Positions 1 to 5,246 of a DNA stretch of 5,246 bases are shown one piece after another (the first letter of the stretch is position 1; every line of letters starts with the position of its first letter). The DNA is from a bacterium (GTDB taxonomy: Bacteria; Actinomycetota; Thermoleophilia; Solirubrobacterales; 70-9): positions 1-5,246 of the forward strand of contig PKER01000175.1 in the NCBI GenBank assembly GCA_002919115.1. Reading direction: 5' to 3'. Under the pieces are notes generated by a model. The model did no database searches and had not been told where the DNA came from. It saw only the letters and a list, made by a program, of their open reading frames with translations. Both the position numbers and the translations under genes were made by a program.

Positions 1-53
1 AGGCAGGCGAACTGGACGTACGGAGGATTCCCGCTCGGTCCCGGGCCGGACCT

Positions 54-299
54 CTAGCGCTCGCCTCCCTCCAGCCGCTCGGCGCGCGCCGCCAGCTCCG
101 AGACACGCACGCCCAGGGCGGCGGACAACCGCGCGACCGTGCCCCAGGCCGGATTCGTCCGGCCGGACTCGATGTGCGAGATCCACGTCTCGTTGGTGTC
201 GGCGGCCTGCGCGAGTTCGCGCTGGGTCATTCGCCGCTCGACCCGCAGCTCGCGCACGGCACGACCGAGAGCTTCCTGGGGCTCGAGGCGCCGACCCAT
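54..299 (-). CDS. XRE/Cro-family helix-turn-helix transcriptional regulator (81 aa)
   Basis: This is a small single-domain DNA-binding protein, presumably a cytoplasmic dimeric repressor or activator. Residues about 10-73 form a complete five-helix XRE/Cro domain. Helix 2 contains TQRELAQAA (25-33), the recognition helix is NETWISHIESG (36-46), and the typical N-P pair (49-50) leads into helix 4 and a final helix around ALGVRVSELA (61-70). There is no effector, protease or toxin domain, only a short charged tail. The length is that of stand-alone phage-type repressors and of the 'controller' (C) proteins of restriction systems, but the fold alone does not separate these. It starts at ATG 299-297 and stops at TAG 56-54. 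No convincing Shine-Dalgarno lies upstream, so it may be leaderless or weakly translated. It is transcribed divergently from the 374-769 gene, whose promoter it could control. The domain is secure; the target is unknown. Confidence 0.9.
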   Translation of the reverse strand: MGRRLEPQEALGRAVRELRVERRMTQRELAQAADTNETWISHIESGRTNPAWGTVARLSAALGVRVSELAARAERLEGGER

Positions 300-373
300 G
301 CGCCGACGCTTGCGAGCCGTCCGGTACTTTGCTTTTACCTCAAGTCACCAGGAACGGGACCGGAGGCGAGGTC
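300..373. promoter_or_regulatory. Divergent intergenic control region between the XRE regulator and the 131-aa gene
   Basis: This 74-bp gap separates two divergent start codons and must hold both promoters, unless the regulator is leaderless. It contains an unusually A/T-rich patch for this window at 323-339, bounded by GGTA (323-326) and TACC (336-339) as 4-bp inverted arms. TACTTT at 325-330 would fit a plus-strand -10 element, giving a leader of about 37 nt, but no good -35 is spaced from it. The patch is the most plausible operator for the adjacent XRE protein, by position only. Confidence 0.3.
362..366 (+). promoter_or_regulatory. Ribosome binding site for the 131-aa gene
   Basis: GGAGG sits 7 nt before the ATG at 374. 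This decides the start: an in-frame ATG at 329 would add 15 residues but has no Shine-Dalgarno, and the extension would cover most of the divergent promoter gap. Confidence 0.75.
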
Positions 374-769
374 ATGCCAGTAGAAGGAGAACCGCTCCCG
401 CGCCAGATCTACGCGCGCTACGCCGAGTTCCTCGATAGCGACCGGCGGCGCGGAGGCGACGCCCTGGAGCTCGGCCATGACTGGCGCGACGGCGACGAGC
501 GCTACAGGGTGTGCTGGTACGCGGGGACCGGCGAGCTGACCTGCGAGCGCCTCACCGGCGAGGAGGAGAGCAATCTCGAGGACTTCCATCGCGGCGTCGC
601 CGGCCCGGTGGAGATCCTGGCACACGTCCCGACCCGCGAGCGCCTCGAAGAGCTGCTCGGGCACTGGCCGAACATCGCTCCGAACCAGCCCCGAACATTG
701 CGGTGGCTGCGTGGAGTCCTGCGCGAGCTCTCCGCGTTGGAAGCGACCGACGCGACCCGACGAGCCTGA
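374..769 (+). CDS. Uncharacterised 131-aa acidic, lysine-free protein
   Basis: I do not recognise this family. The start at ATG 374 has a well-placed GGAGG, and the stop is TGA 767-769. The product is soluble and cytoplasmic in appearance, with no signal peptide or membrane segment. It has about 25 Asp/Glu, 18 Arg and no Lys. Residues 7-30 look helical (PLPRQIYARYAEFL). Residues 43-60 look like a beta hairpin with a central turn (YRVCWYAGTGELTCERL), followed by an acidic stretch (EEESNLED, 63-70). Residues 78-86 could be another strand (PVEILAHVP), and helices follow at 87-97 and about 107-124. The alternating strand-turn-strand and WY/W pattern suggest a small alpha/beta fold, but no function can be assigned. 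It lies between the XRE gene and the mcrBC operon, converging on mcrC across a 132-bp gap. It may be an accessory protein of the defence locus or an unrelated gene. Confidence 0.8.
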   Translation: MPVEGEPLPRQIYARYAEFLDSDRRRGGDALELGHDWRDGDERYRVCWYAGTGELTCERLTGEEESNLEDFHRGVAGPVEILAHVPTRERLEELLGHWPNIAPNQPRTLRWLRGVLRELSALEATDATRRA

Positions 770-815
770 GTCCGAAAGCACGCGCTGCCTGGGCGTCGAC
801 CTTGCCTCGGGTGAG

Positions 816-844
816 GGCTGCAGGCAATGCCGGCGCCCGCAGCC
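816..844. terminator. Possible secondary hairpin between convergent genes
   Basis: GGCTGC (816-821) is complementary to GCAGCC (839-844), with a further small GGC/GCC pairing inside the loop. It has no T-run. It lies between two convergent genes and next to a better hairpin at 853-869. This is weak support; in DNA this GC-rich such stems arise by chance. Confidence 0.2.
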
Positions 845-852
845 GCGTCGTC

Positions 853-869
853 CCGCTCGACCCGAGCGG
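853..869. terminator. Candidate bidirectional terminator hairpin between the 131-aa gene and mcrC
   Basis: CCGCTCG (853-859) and CGAGCGG (863-869) form a perfect 7-bp stem with a 3-nt ACC loop, in the 132-bp gap where the plus-strand 131-aa gene and the minus-strand mcrC converge. Its place 84 nt after one stop codon and 33 nt after the other suits a shared transcription end. It lacks a U-tract on either strand, so it would be a non-classical terminator, as is common in high-GC actinobacteria. This is inferred from position and structure only. Confidence 0.4.
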
Positions 870-901
870 CACCATCAATGACGCCGGGGACAACGATTTG
901 C

Positions 902-2104
902 CTATGCCGCCGCAGCCTCGGTCGATTCCTCGAGATGGGACGCGCGAGCAAGCTCACCGGCGAGATCCGCGACTTGCTTCAGGACCTGGTCGGGCGACGC
1001 CTCTAGATCGATGGCGCGAACCTCGAGGACAGTTCGACCATCCCGGATTCGATGGGTGCGAGACCGCTGATCGACGTCGCGCGCGTATACAAGAAAGCCG
1101 CGCTCCTGGCCAAGTCCGGCGCAGTAACCGAGCATCTGATACGCGTCGGCATTGGGGAACCGCTCGTCCTTGAGCTGCTTGTACTTGGCGTCGACTACGG
1201 CACGAATGCGGCCGCCCCGCCACCAGGTGATGTCGGGCTTGAGCCGGAGCGCTTGTTCGTGATCCAGGAACTCTCGCCGGTACTGGAGCCGGACGATCCC
1301 TCCGTGTGGGCGAAGGGCCTCGCTCAGTGCCGCGGAGAGGAAGTCCTCGAACACCTGGTTCATGTCGAAGACGAACGAGACCGACCTGATCTCGCCTCTC
1401 TCCGTGGTGATCGACGCCCGTTCGAGGATGAGCAGGGCAAGGCGCAGCGCGGGCTCGTAGCGACGGTTCAGCCTTGTGATCTGGGGCATCGGGACAGGGC
1501 CCGTGGCCGGCTCGACATCCTCGAGGGTCGCGCGGATGCGGAGGAGCCGCTTGCGCGCGGTCGCTGGGAGCCGAGGGAAGCGGAGGAGCAGGTCGCTCGC
1601 TCCCCGGAGGATGCGATTCTCGGGCACGTCGAGCGCGTAGTCGTCGTACGTAATCTCAAGCGGGAGCGGCAGGCCGCTCGACCGGTTTATCTGATCAGCG
1701 ACGCGCAGCCGGCCCCGCAGCGCGTAGGAGCGCTCGTCCACGGTGACGTAGCCGCGTAGCGGCCCGGGCTCGATCGCGCGATATGCGTGGAAGGCGAACC
1801 CGCTGGCTGCTGCGGCGAAGAAGTCCGGATCCCGCTGGAACGCGGTGATCGAATCGCGCCAGCCGTCCTGGTCGACGGCGTAGGCGAGCAGGAACATGAG
1901 CTTGGGGATCGCCAGGCGGGGCACTACGCGGATCTCCCAATCGCTGCCGGCGACAACCCCGACGCGGGAATCCGCCGCAAGCTGCCAGCTATCGGGCGGC
2001 TCGTGGATCCCAACCGTGACCAGACCGCCGTCGGCGACTTGTCGCGCCTGTTCCGGCGTCAGCTTGCGGATTGCGGTTGACCAGGCCTCAATCGGCTCGA
2101 TCAT
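902..2104 (-). CDS. mcrC: McrC-family restriction endonuclease subunit (PD-(D/E)xK nuclease)
   Basis: This is the nuclease partner of McrB; in the family it binds the McrB ring, stimulates NTP hydrolysis and cuts DNA. The protein has 400 aa, within the usual McrC range. An N-terminal alpha/beta region (1-about 140) is followed by the family-typical DVPENRILRGA (159-169) and FVFDMNQVFEDFL (244-256). The C-terminal catalytic core follows: LKPDI with D291, then VVDAKYK with D305 and K307, and a downstream AYQML with Q323. The spacing D-x13-D-x-K is an intact PD-(D/E)xK site, so the enzyme should be active. The start is ATG 2104-2102, with GAGGAG at 2120-2115 about 10 nt before it. A longer in-frame reading back to 2278 gives only low-complexity Arg/Ser/Ala residues antisense-like to mcrB's frame and is not coding. 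It overlaps the end of mcrB by 17 nt, so the two are probably translationally coupled. The C-terminus ends in an Ala run (397-400). Confidence 0.95.
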   Translation of the reverse strand: MIEPIEAWSTAIRKLTPEQARQVADGGLVTVGIHEPPDSWQLAADSRVGVVAGSDWEIRVVPRLAIPKLMFLLAYAVDQDGWRDSITAFQRDPDFFAAAASGFAFHAYRAIEPGPLRGYVTVDERSYALRGRLRVADQINRSSGLPLPLEITYDDYALDVPENRILRGASDLLLRFPRLPATARKRLLRIRATLEDVEPATGPVPMPQITRLNRRYEPALRLALLILERASITTERGEIRSVSFVFDMNQVFEDFLSAALSEALRPHGGIVRLQYRREFLDHEQALRLKPDITWWRGGRIRAVVDAKYKQLKDERFPNADAYQMLGYCAGLGQERGFLVYARDVDQRSRTHRIRDGRTVLEVRAIDLEASPDQVLKQVADLAGELARASHLEESTEAAAA

Positions 2105-4715
2105 CCGCAGCCGGCTCCTCGGCGACCGTCGTGGCGTCGGCCTCCTCGGCCAGGCGGCGCCGCAGGCTCTTGAGGCCGAACTCAGCCTCGATGTCGCGGT
2201 CGGCGCCGTAGAAATGCTCCTCGAGCAGCGGCTTGAGCGCGTGCTCCCAGACCTGTTCGAGGCGCGGGGCGCCGCCATCGGGCGTCATGAAGTACGAGGG
2301 ACCGATCGAGAAGTCGTCGTCGCCTCCGATGGCCTCGTTCAACTTGTCGAGCAACGCGGCTGGCTCGGGGTCGAGCTCGTGGCGCTCGAGCCATTTGCGC
2401 AGCACGCTCTTCACCGGCTCCCGCGTTGGCAGGAAGCCGACGAAGTAGAAGCGGCGACGGAGCGCGCTATCGACCAGAGCAATGGAGCGATCGGCCGTGT
2501 TCATCGTGCCGATCAGGAAGAGGTTGTCGGGCAGCTCGAACTGCTCCTCACGCGAATACTGAAGCTCGATTCGCTCCGTCCGGTACTCGAGCAGGAAGTA
2601 GAGCTCCCCAAAGACCTTGGCGATGTTCCCGCGATTGATCTCATCGACGATCAACAGGTGCGGCTGCTCGGGATGCTCGGCCGCACGCCGTGCGATCTCA
2701 CGCAGAGCGCCCGGAACCAATTCGAAGGCCACGCTGCTGTCGCCGTCTGCGGAGACCGGCCGGTAGCCCTCGAAGAAGTCCTCGTACGTGTAGGAGGGGT
2801 GGAACTGGACGAGCCGCATGTGGCCGCCGTTCTCCTCGAAATGACGGCCGATGTGCCTCGCGACGAAGGTCTTTCCGGTTCCCGGCGGACCGTAGAAGAT
2901 GAGCTGCTTCTTCTCGGCGAGCAGGTCGAGGATGTTCTGCTGCAGCCAGTCCTGGGGGAGGTGCAGCTCGGTGGCAAGCTCCGCCGTGGCGGACGGGATG
3001 TCGACGGCCTTCCGCCCTGGGGCCGCTGGCTTGTGTTCCGGGTGACCTGCGCCCCCGCTGCGGAAAGCATCAAGGGCTCGCCGATCATCGTCCCCCCAAT
3101 CCTTGGGGGACGCGGTGGTCACCCACCAGACGATCCCCTGGGCATCGAGGAGGTCGCGAAGCCGGACGCCCTCGCCCAGCAGGCGCAGCAGCAGCTCCTC
3201 GAGGAGGTCGACCCAGTCGGCGTAAATGGCGACCGTCGTGTCGGCATCCTCGGCCTGCCCGAACTGGGCGAAGACAGCCTGGGCCTGGTCGAAGGTGAGC
3301 AACCAGTCGGCGCCGTACTCCTCGGCCTCGCGCGGATAGGTCTCGCGAAGGAAGTCCCGCACCCGCCGGCCGTCGATCCCGAGCTTGGCCGCTAGCTCGT
3401 TCGGCCGGAAGACGGCCTCGGGGCCAAGGTCTGCCTCCGGTCGCGGTGGCAGGCCGAGCGCCCGGCGCAGCCTCGAGTACGGCGTCCACTTGAAGAACGG
3501 CGCACCGGTCGGATCCCTGCCCAACAGGAGGAAAGTTGCGATCGACAGCCTCGTGCCGGGACCCGAGGCGGCCTCGCTCGGCAGGGCGGCGAGAAACCGT
3601 GTGAGGCCTTCGCGAGCGTCCTCGCCCTGCCACAGGAGGGCGATGGCGTCCCGTGCGGCTAGTGCGTGACTCTCGCACCACCCGAGGAACTTGTCGTGGG
3701 CTCGCCAGTCGGTCAGGTTGTTCTTGCTGTCCTTGAAAGCCGCGCTGAGGTGCTCCAGCCAATCCGACGCCCCGCTCTCGACGGCCTCGCGGGCAGCGCG
3801 GACCTTGTCGGCCACGGCGAGCTTGTAGTCACGCTCGTTCTCGTCGAAGTCGTCCCGCTCGAAGATCCGCTTCGCCCATGAGACAAGCTCGGTCCACTGC
3901 GGGCTTGGATCGTCGCTCCAGACTCGGTGAAACGCGTCCCAGTAGAGCTCGACGCCGTGGCCCAGCGCCTCGGTTGCCGCCTTTCGAATCGCCTGGATTT
4001 GGCGATCCTCGTCGTCGCCGGCCTCCGCCACGCCTGGCGCCTTCGCGAAGGCCGCCGTCAGCCTCTGGCGGTGGCTCGGGGCGATCATGTACTCGAAGGT
4101 CTCGGGGAAGATCAGGTGCAGGAGCGCGTTCGCTTGCAGCGCGCTCTGCCGGTTCCACACGGGGACCGTGGGGGCGGTCGAGCCGCGAGTGTCGGTGATG
4201 AGGTCGCGGAAATCCCATGGCGAAGCGAGCCGCCGCTCGACGTCCTCGGCATCGAGCGACTTCCAGGCGATCACGAACCGCACGAGGAAGCGCATGTAGG
4301 CATCACGCCAGGACTTACCGGCCCCGTATGCGGCCACGCCGCCGGCGTGGAGAGCGTTCACGAGCTCATCCGGCACGGAGCTGGTTCCGGGCGCCACGCC
4401 GAGGACGCGGTTGATGTGCTCGACCTTCGTATCGCCGGACGTGTCGCTCTCGGCGAGGAGTTGGACGTAGAGCAGCTCCGCGGCTAGCTGGACCGAATCA
4501 GCCTCGAGCCCCTCGAGCTGGCGCTCCAGCTTGTCGACGAAGGAGCCCTTTCCTTCAATGGGTGCGCCGACCGTCCCCTCGAGCGTCTCGGCCAAGTCGA
4601 GCGTCCATATCGTTCGCTCGCTCGAGAACAGCGAGCCGTCCCGGCGCAGGCAGGTTTCGACAAGGCGGGACGCCACGTCATAGATCTCAGGTCCGCACCA
4701 GGTCGCTCTAGCCAC
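2088..4715 (-). CDS. mcrB: McrB-family AAA+ NTPase with large N-terminal region and internal HTH-like domain
   Basis: This is the motor and recognition subunit of a McrBC-type restriction system. The protein has 875 aa, much longer than E. coli McrB (about 460 aa). The AAA+ module fills about 590-850. It has Walker A GPPGTGKT (609-616), the family motif QFHPSYTYEDFFEGYRP (637-653), Walker B plus signature LLIVDEINRGN (687-697), the McrB hallmark GTMNTADRS (736-744), and an arginine-finger-type ALRRRF (751-756). All are intact, and McrB-family enzymes usually prefer GTP. The N-terminus does not look like the DUF3578 DNA-binding domain. Instead, 120-270 contains a helical segment with NRQSALQANALLHLIFPETF (188-207) and a later DDEDRQIQAIRK (234-245), a pattern I recall from actinobacterial McrB-like ATPases. 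Residues 436-486 look like a small DNA-binding helix-turn-helix. A linker and an acidic tail (856-875) complete it. It starts at GTG 4715-4713 with AGGAGGAG 11 nt upstream. It is the first gene of the operon and overlaps mcrC by 17 nt. Confidence 0.93.
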   Translation of the reverse strand: MARATWCGPEIYDVASRLVETCLRRDGSLFSSERTIWTLDLAETLEGTVGAPIEGKGSFVDKLERQLEGLEADSVQLAAELLYVQLLAESDTSGDTKVEHINRVLGVAPGTSSVPDELVNALHAGGVAAYGAGKSWRDAYMRFLVRFVIAWKSLDAEDVERRLASPWDFRDLITDTRGSTAPTVPVWNRQSALQANALLHLIFPETFEYMIAPSHRQRLTAAFAKAPGVAEAGDDEDRQIQAIRKAATEALGHGVELYWDAFHRVWSDDPSPQWTELVSWAKRIFERDDFDENERDYKLAVADKVRAAREAVESGASDWLEHLSAAFKDSKNNLTDWRAHDKFLGWCESHALAARDAIALLWQGEDAREGLTRFLAALPSEAASGPGTRLSIATFLLLGRDPTGAPFFKWTPYSRLRRALGLPPRPEADLGPEAVFRPNELAAKLGIDGRRVRDFLRETYPREAEEYGADWLLTFDQAQAVFAQFGQAEDADTTVAIYADWVDLLEELLLRLLGEGVRLRDLLDAQGIVWWVTTASPKDWGDDDRRALDAFRSGGAGHPEHKPAAPGRKAVDIPSATAELATELHLPQDWLQQNILDLLAEKKQLIFYGPPGTGKTFVARHIGRHFEENGGHMRLVQFHPSYTYEDFFEGYRPVSADGDSSVAFELVPGALREIARRAAEHPEQPHLLIVDEINRGNIAKVFGELYFLLEYRTERIELQYSREEQFELPDNLFLIGTMNTADRSIALVDSALRRRFYFVGFLPTREPVKSVLRKWLERHELDPEPAALLDKLNEAIGGDDDFSIGPSYFMTPDGGAPRLEQVWEHALKPLLEEHFYGADRDIEAEFGLKSLRRRLAEEADATTVAEEPAADDRAD
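2115..2120 (-). promoter_or_regulatory. Ribosome binding site of mcrC inside the mcrB 3' end
   Basis: GAGGAG on the minus strand lies 10 nt before the mcrC ATG (2104) and within the last codons of mcrB. It fixes the mcrC start and fits coupled translation of the two subunits. Confidence 0.65.
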
Positions 4716-4726
4716 AGGTCTCTCAG

Positions 4727-4734
4727 CTCCTCCT
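4727..4734 (-). promoter_or_regulatory. Strong ribosome binding site of mcrB
   Basis: AGGAGGAG on the minus strand ends 11 nt before the GTG at 4715. It supports this GTG as the real start despite the slightly long spacer. It directly abuts the palindrome at 4734-4743, so a protein bound there, or RNA folding, could affect mcrB initiation. Confidence 0.7.
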
Positions 4735-4743
4735 AGCGCGCTA
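4734..4743. repeat. 10-bp perfect palindrome TAGCGCGCTA upstream of mcrB
   Basis: TAGCGCGCTA is its own reverse complement and sits immediately upstream of the mcrB Shine-Dalgarno. A dimeric regulator could bind here, possibly the XRE protein of this window, but no matching palindrome was seen near that gene's own promoter. Confidence 0.4.
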
Positions 4744-4764
4744 ATCTTGCCAAGTCCGCCCGCT

Positions 4765-4778
4765 CAGACGGCAGACGG
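4765..4778. repeat. Tandem 7-bp direct repeat CAGACGG x2
   Basis: Two perfect abutting copies of CAGACGG (4765-4771, 4772-4778) lie in the divergent control region, about 50-63 bp upstream of the mcrB start. Direct heptamers can be binding half-sites, but two copies may also be chance. Confidence 0.45.
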
Positions 4779-4849
4779 GACGCGGCCATCGTCGACATCC
4801 GTTCGTCTCGTTCGGCTCCAGATGTCAGGCTTGAGGGCCGACGCGCGAC

Positions 4850-5246
4850 GTGACCGCTACGCGTGCCGCGCGCGCGGATCCGCTTGTACGCTCGCCTCGG
4901 GAGGAGAGCCCGATAGGAGTCAGACTCGAAGAACTCACGCCCGGAAGCCAGATCGTCGGCCTCGTCGGTAACGGCGCGGCGACGATCGTCCAGGCGCGCT
5001 GGCACGCCGCGGGCGCGCTGACAGTCACGTTCCGCGACGAGTCAGGGCGCGTCTCCGAGCAGGTCCTGTTCCGCGACGACGAAGGACGGCTCGAGAAGCT
5101 TGCGGCTGGGCGGCCGTGGTCCTTCGATGCCGATGGCGAACTCTTCCGACTCGCTTCTGAGGCGCGGCGGATCGAGCTCGCCTGGCTCTTCGATCCCTTC
5201 CTCGCGGTGCAGACGTCGAACCTGGAGCCGCTCCCGCACCAGATCG
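4850..5246 (+). CDS. SNF2/DEAD-type helicase, N-terminal part (cut by window end)
   Basis: This open frame runs off the right edge. The last in-frame stop is TGA 4832-4834. The only conventional start before the conserved part is GTG 4850, which lacks a good ribosome binding site. A strong GGAGG at 4900 points to ATA 4913 as the likely real start. Reading from 4919, VRLEELTPGSQIVGLV is followed by a small beta-rich domain (ARWHAAGALTVTFRD, then VSEQVLFRDDEGRLEKL). Next comes a conserved-looking block, GRPWSFDADGELFRLASEAR, then LAWLFDPFLAVQTSNLEPLP and HQI. From recall, this order introduces large SNF2-like helicases, in which HQI begins the Q-motif shortly before Walker A (beyond the window). 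Such helicases sit in DISARM-like and DUF1156/DUF499-type anti-phage loci and translocate along DNA with ATP. The ATPase motifs are not visible here, so family assignment rests on the N-terminal pattern. It is divergent from mcrBC. Confidence 0.75.
   Translation, partial: MTATRAARADPLVRSPREESPIGVRLEELTPGSQIVGLVGNGAATIVQARWHAAGALTVTFRDESGRVSEQVLFRDDEGRLEKLAAGRPWSFDADGELFRLASEARRIELAWLFDPFLAVQTSNLEPLPHQI
4899..4908 (+). promoter_or_regulatory. Near-ideal Shine-Dalgarno placed before an ATA codon
   Basis: GGGAGGAGAG has its GGAGG core at 4900-4904, leaving an 8-nt spacer to ATA at 4913-4915. This is optimal placement for a start codon, and the helicase-family homology begins right after it. It is the strongest ribosome binding site in the plus-strand control region and argues that translation starts here rather than at GTG 4850. 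Confidence 0.6.

Larger units (their letters stand above)
4716..4912. promoter_or_regulatory. Divergent control region between mcrBC and the helicase gene
   Basis: This segment lies between the divergently transcribed mcrB and the helicase gene (134 bp if the helicase starts at GTG 4850, 197 bp if it starts at 4913) and should contain both promoters. It holds the palindrome at 4734-4743, the tandem CAGACGG repeat at 4765-4778, two CGTTCG copies (4800-4805, 4809-4814) and an alternating CpG palindrome at 4866-4877. TACGCT at 4887-4892 resembles a plus-strand -10 element; transcription from about 4899 would start at the Shine-Dalgarno itself and favour translation from 4913. No clear consensus -35 is seen for either direction. 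Confidence 0.4.

Noticed and set aside
1..57. Plus-strand open frame at the left edge ending in TAG 55-57, possible C-terminus of an upstream gene (reads NWTYGGFPLGPGPDL at its end)
   Set aside because: Only 18 codons are visible, an open length expected by chance in GC-rich DNA, and no recognisable motif is present. The upstream sequence would settle it.
329..373. Longer 146-aa version of the small protein starting at ATG 329
   Set aside because: There is no Shine-Dalgarno at 329, and GGAGG is 7 nt before ATG 374. The extension would also run through the divergent promoter gap.
374..415. Similarity of PLPRQI in the 131-aa protein to PLPHQI at the helicase end, as a possible duplicated fragment
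   Set aside because: The match is six residues long with one mismatch, and the flanking protein sequences differ completely, so it is a coincidence.
2105..2278. N-terminal extension of mcrC by 58 residues
   Set aside because: The added residues are Arg/Ser/Ala-rich and come from an alternative frame of mcrB. The ATG at 2104 has a GAGGAG site and gives the normal McrC beginning.
1896..3395. 499-codon open frame on the plus strand antisense to mcrB and mcrC
   Set aside because: It overlaps the clear McrB AAA+ motifs on the other strand. Its length is the usual mirror effect of high-GC codon use, it has no recognisable domain, and it has no good ribosome binding site.
4866..4877. 12-bp palindrome CCGCGCGCGCGG
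   Set aside because: It is an alternating CpG run, which is automatically self-complementary and expected in high-GC DNA; no regulatory meaning is supported.
4733..5028. Minus-strand open frames of 67-90 codons upstream of mcrB
   Set aside because: They are antisense to the helicase start and control region, rich in Arg/Ala/Ser, and match no motif.
1..5246. Search for CRISPR arrays, tRNA or rRNA genes, insertion sequences and attachment sites
   Set aside because: No regularly spaced repeats, transposase-like reading frames, terminal inverted repeats or tRNA-like cloverleaf were seen by reading. A covariance-model scan was not possible here.

Overview
This is a high-GC window (roughly two-thirds G+C by eye) with short intergenic gaps, strong AGGAGG-type ribosome binding sites and GTG/ATG starts. 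The codon use and protein style, rich in Arg, Ala, Glu and Leu and poor in Lys, suggest an actinobacterium-like chromosome, possibly Thermoleophilia or another soil actinobacterial lineage. That placement is inference; no rRNA or tRNA is present to confirm it.

Layout from left to right. (1) Positions 54-299, minus strand: a small 81-residue XRE/Cro-type helix-turn-helix regulator. (2) Positions 374-769, plus strand: an unrecognised 131-residue acidic protein without lysine, divergent from the regulator across a 74-bp gap that holds the most A/T-rich patch noticed in an intergenic region here. (3) Positions 770-901: a convergent gap with a perfect 7-bp GC hairpin. (4) Positions 902-4715, minus strand: a two-gene operon encoding a McrBC-type restriction machine. 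mcrB comes first (875 aa, McrB-family AAA+ NTPase with an unusually large N-terminal region and a probable DNA-binding helix-turn-helix in the middle). mcrC follows (400 aa, PD-(D/E)xK nuclease), and the two overlap by 17 nt. (5) Positions 4716-4912: a divergent control region with a 10-bp palindrome and a 7-bp tandem repeat. (6) Position 4850 (or 4913) to the right edge, plus strand: the first 110-130 residues of a probable SNF2/DEAD-type helicase, cut off by the window end just as the helicase core begins.

Read together, this is a defence-type locus: a McrBC restriction NTPase/nuclease pair transcribed away from a SNF2-like helicase of the kind found in DISARM and related anti-phage gene clusters. 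The small regulator and the unknown acidic protein flank it at the mcrC end. McrB-type proteins assemble into NTP-driven rings that recruit the McrC nuclease to cut foreign, usually modified, DNA. Whether the helicase belongs to the same system, or is the first gene of a separate neighbouring module (for example one with a methyltransferase), cannot be decided from this window. The least ordinary points are the helicase start (a near-ideal Shine-Dalgarno followed by ATA where a start codon is expected), the non-standard McrB N-terminus with an internal DNA-binding-like domain, and the unknown small protein.
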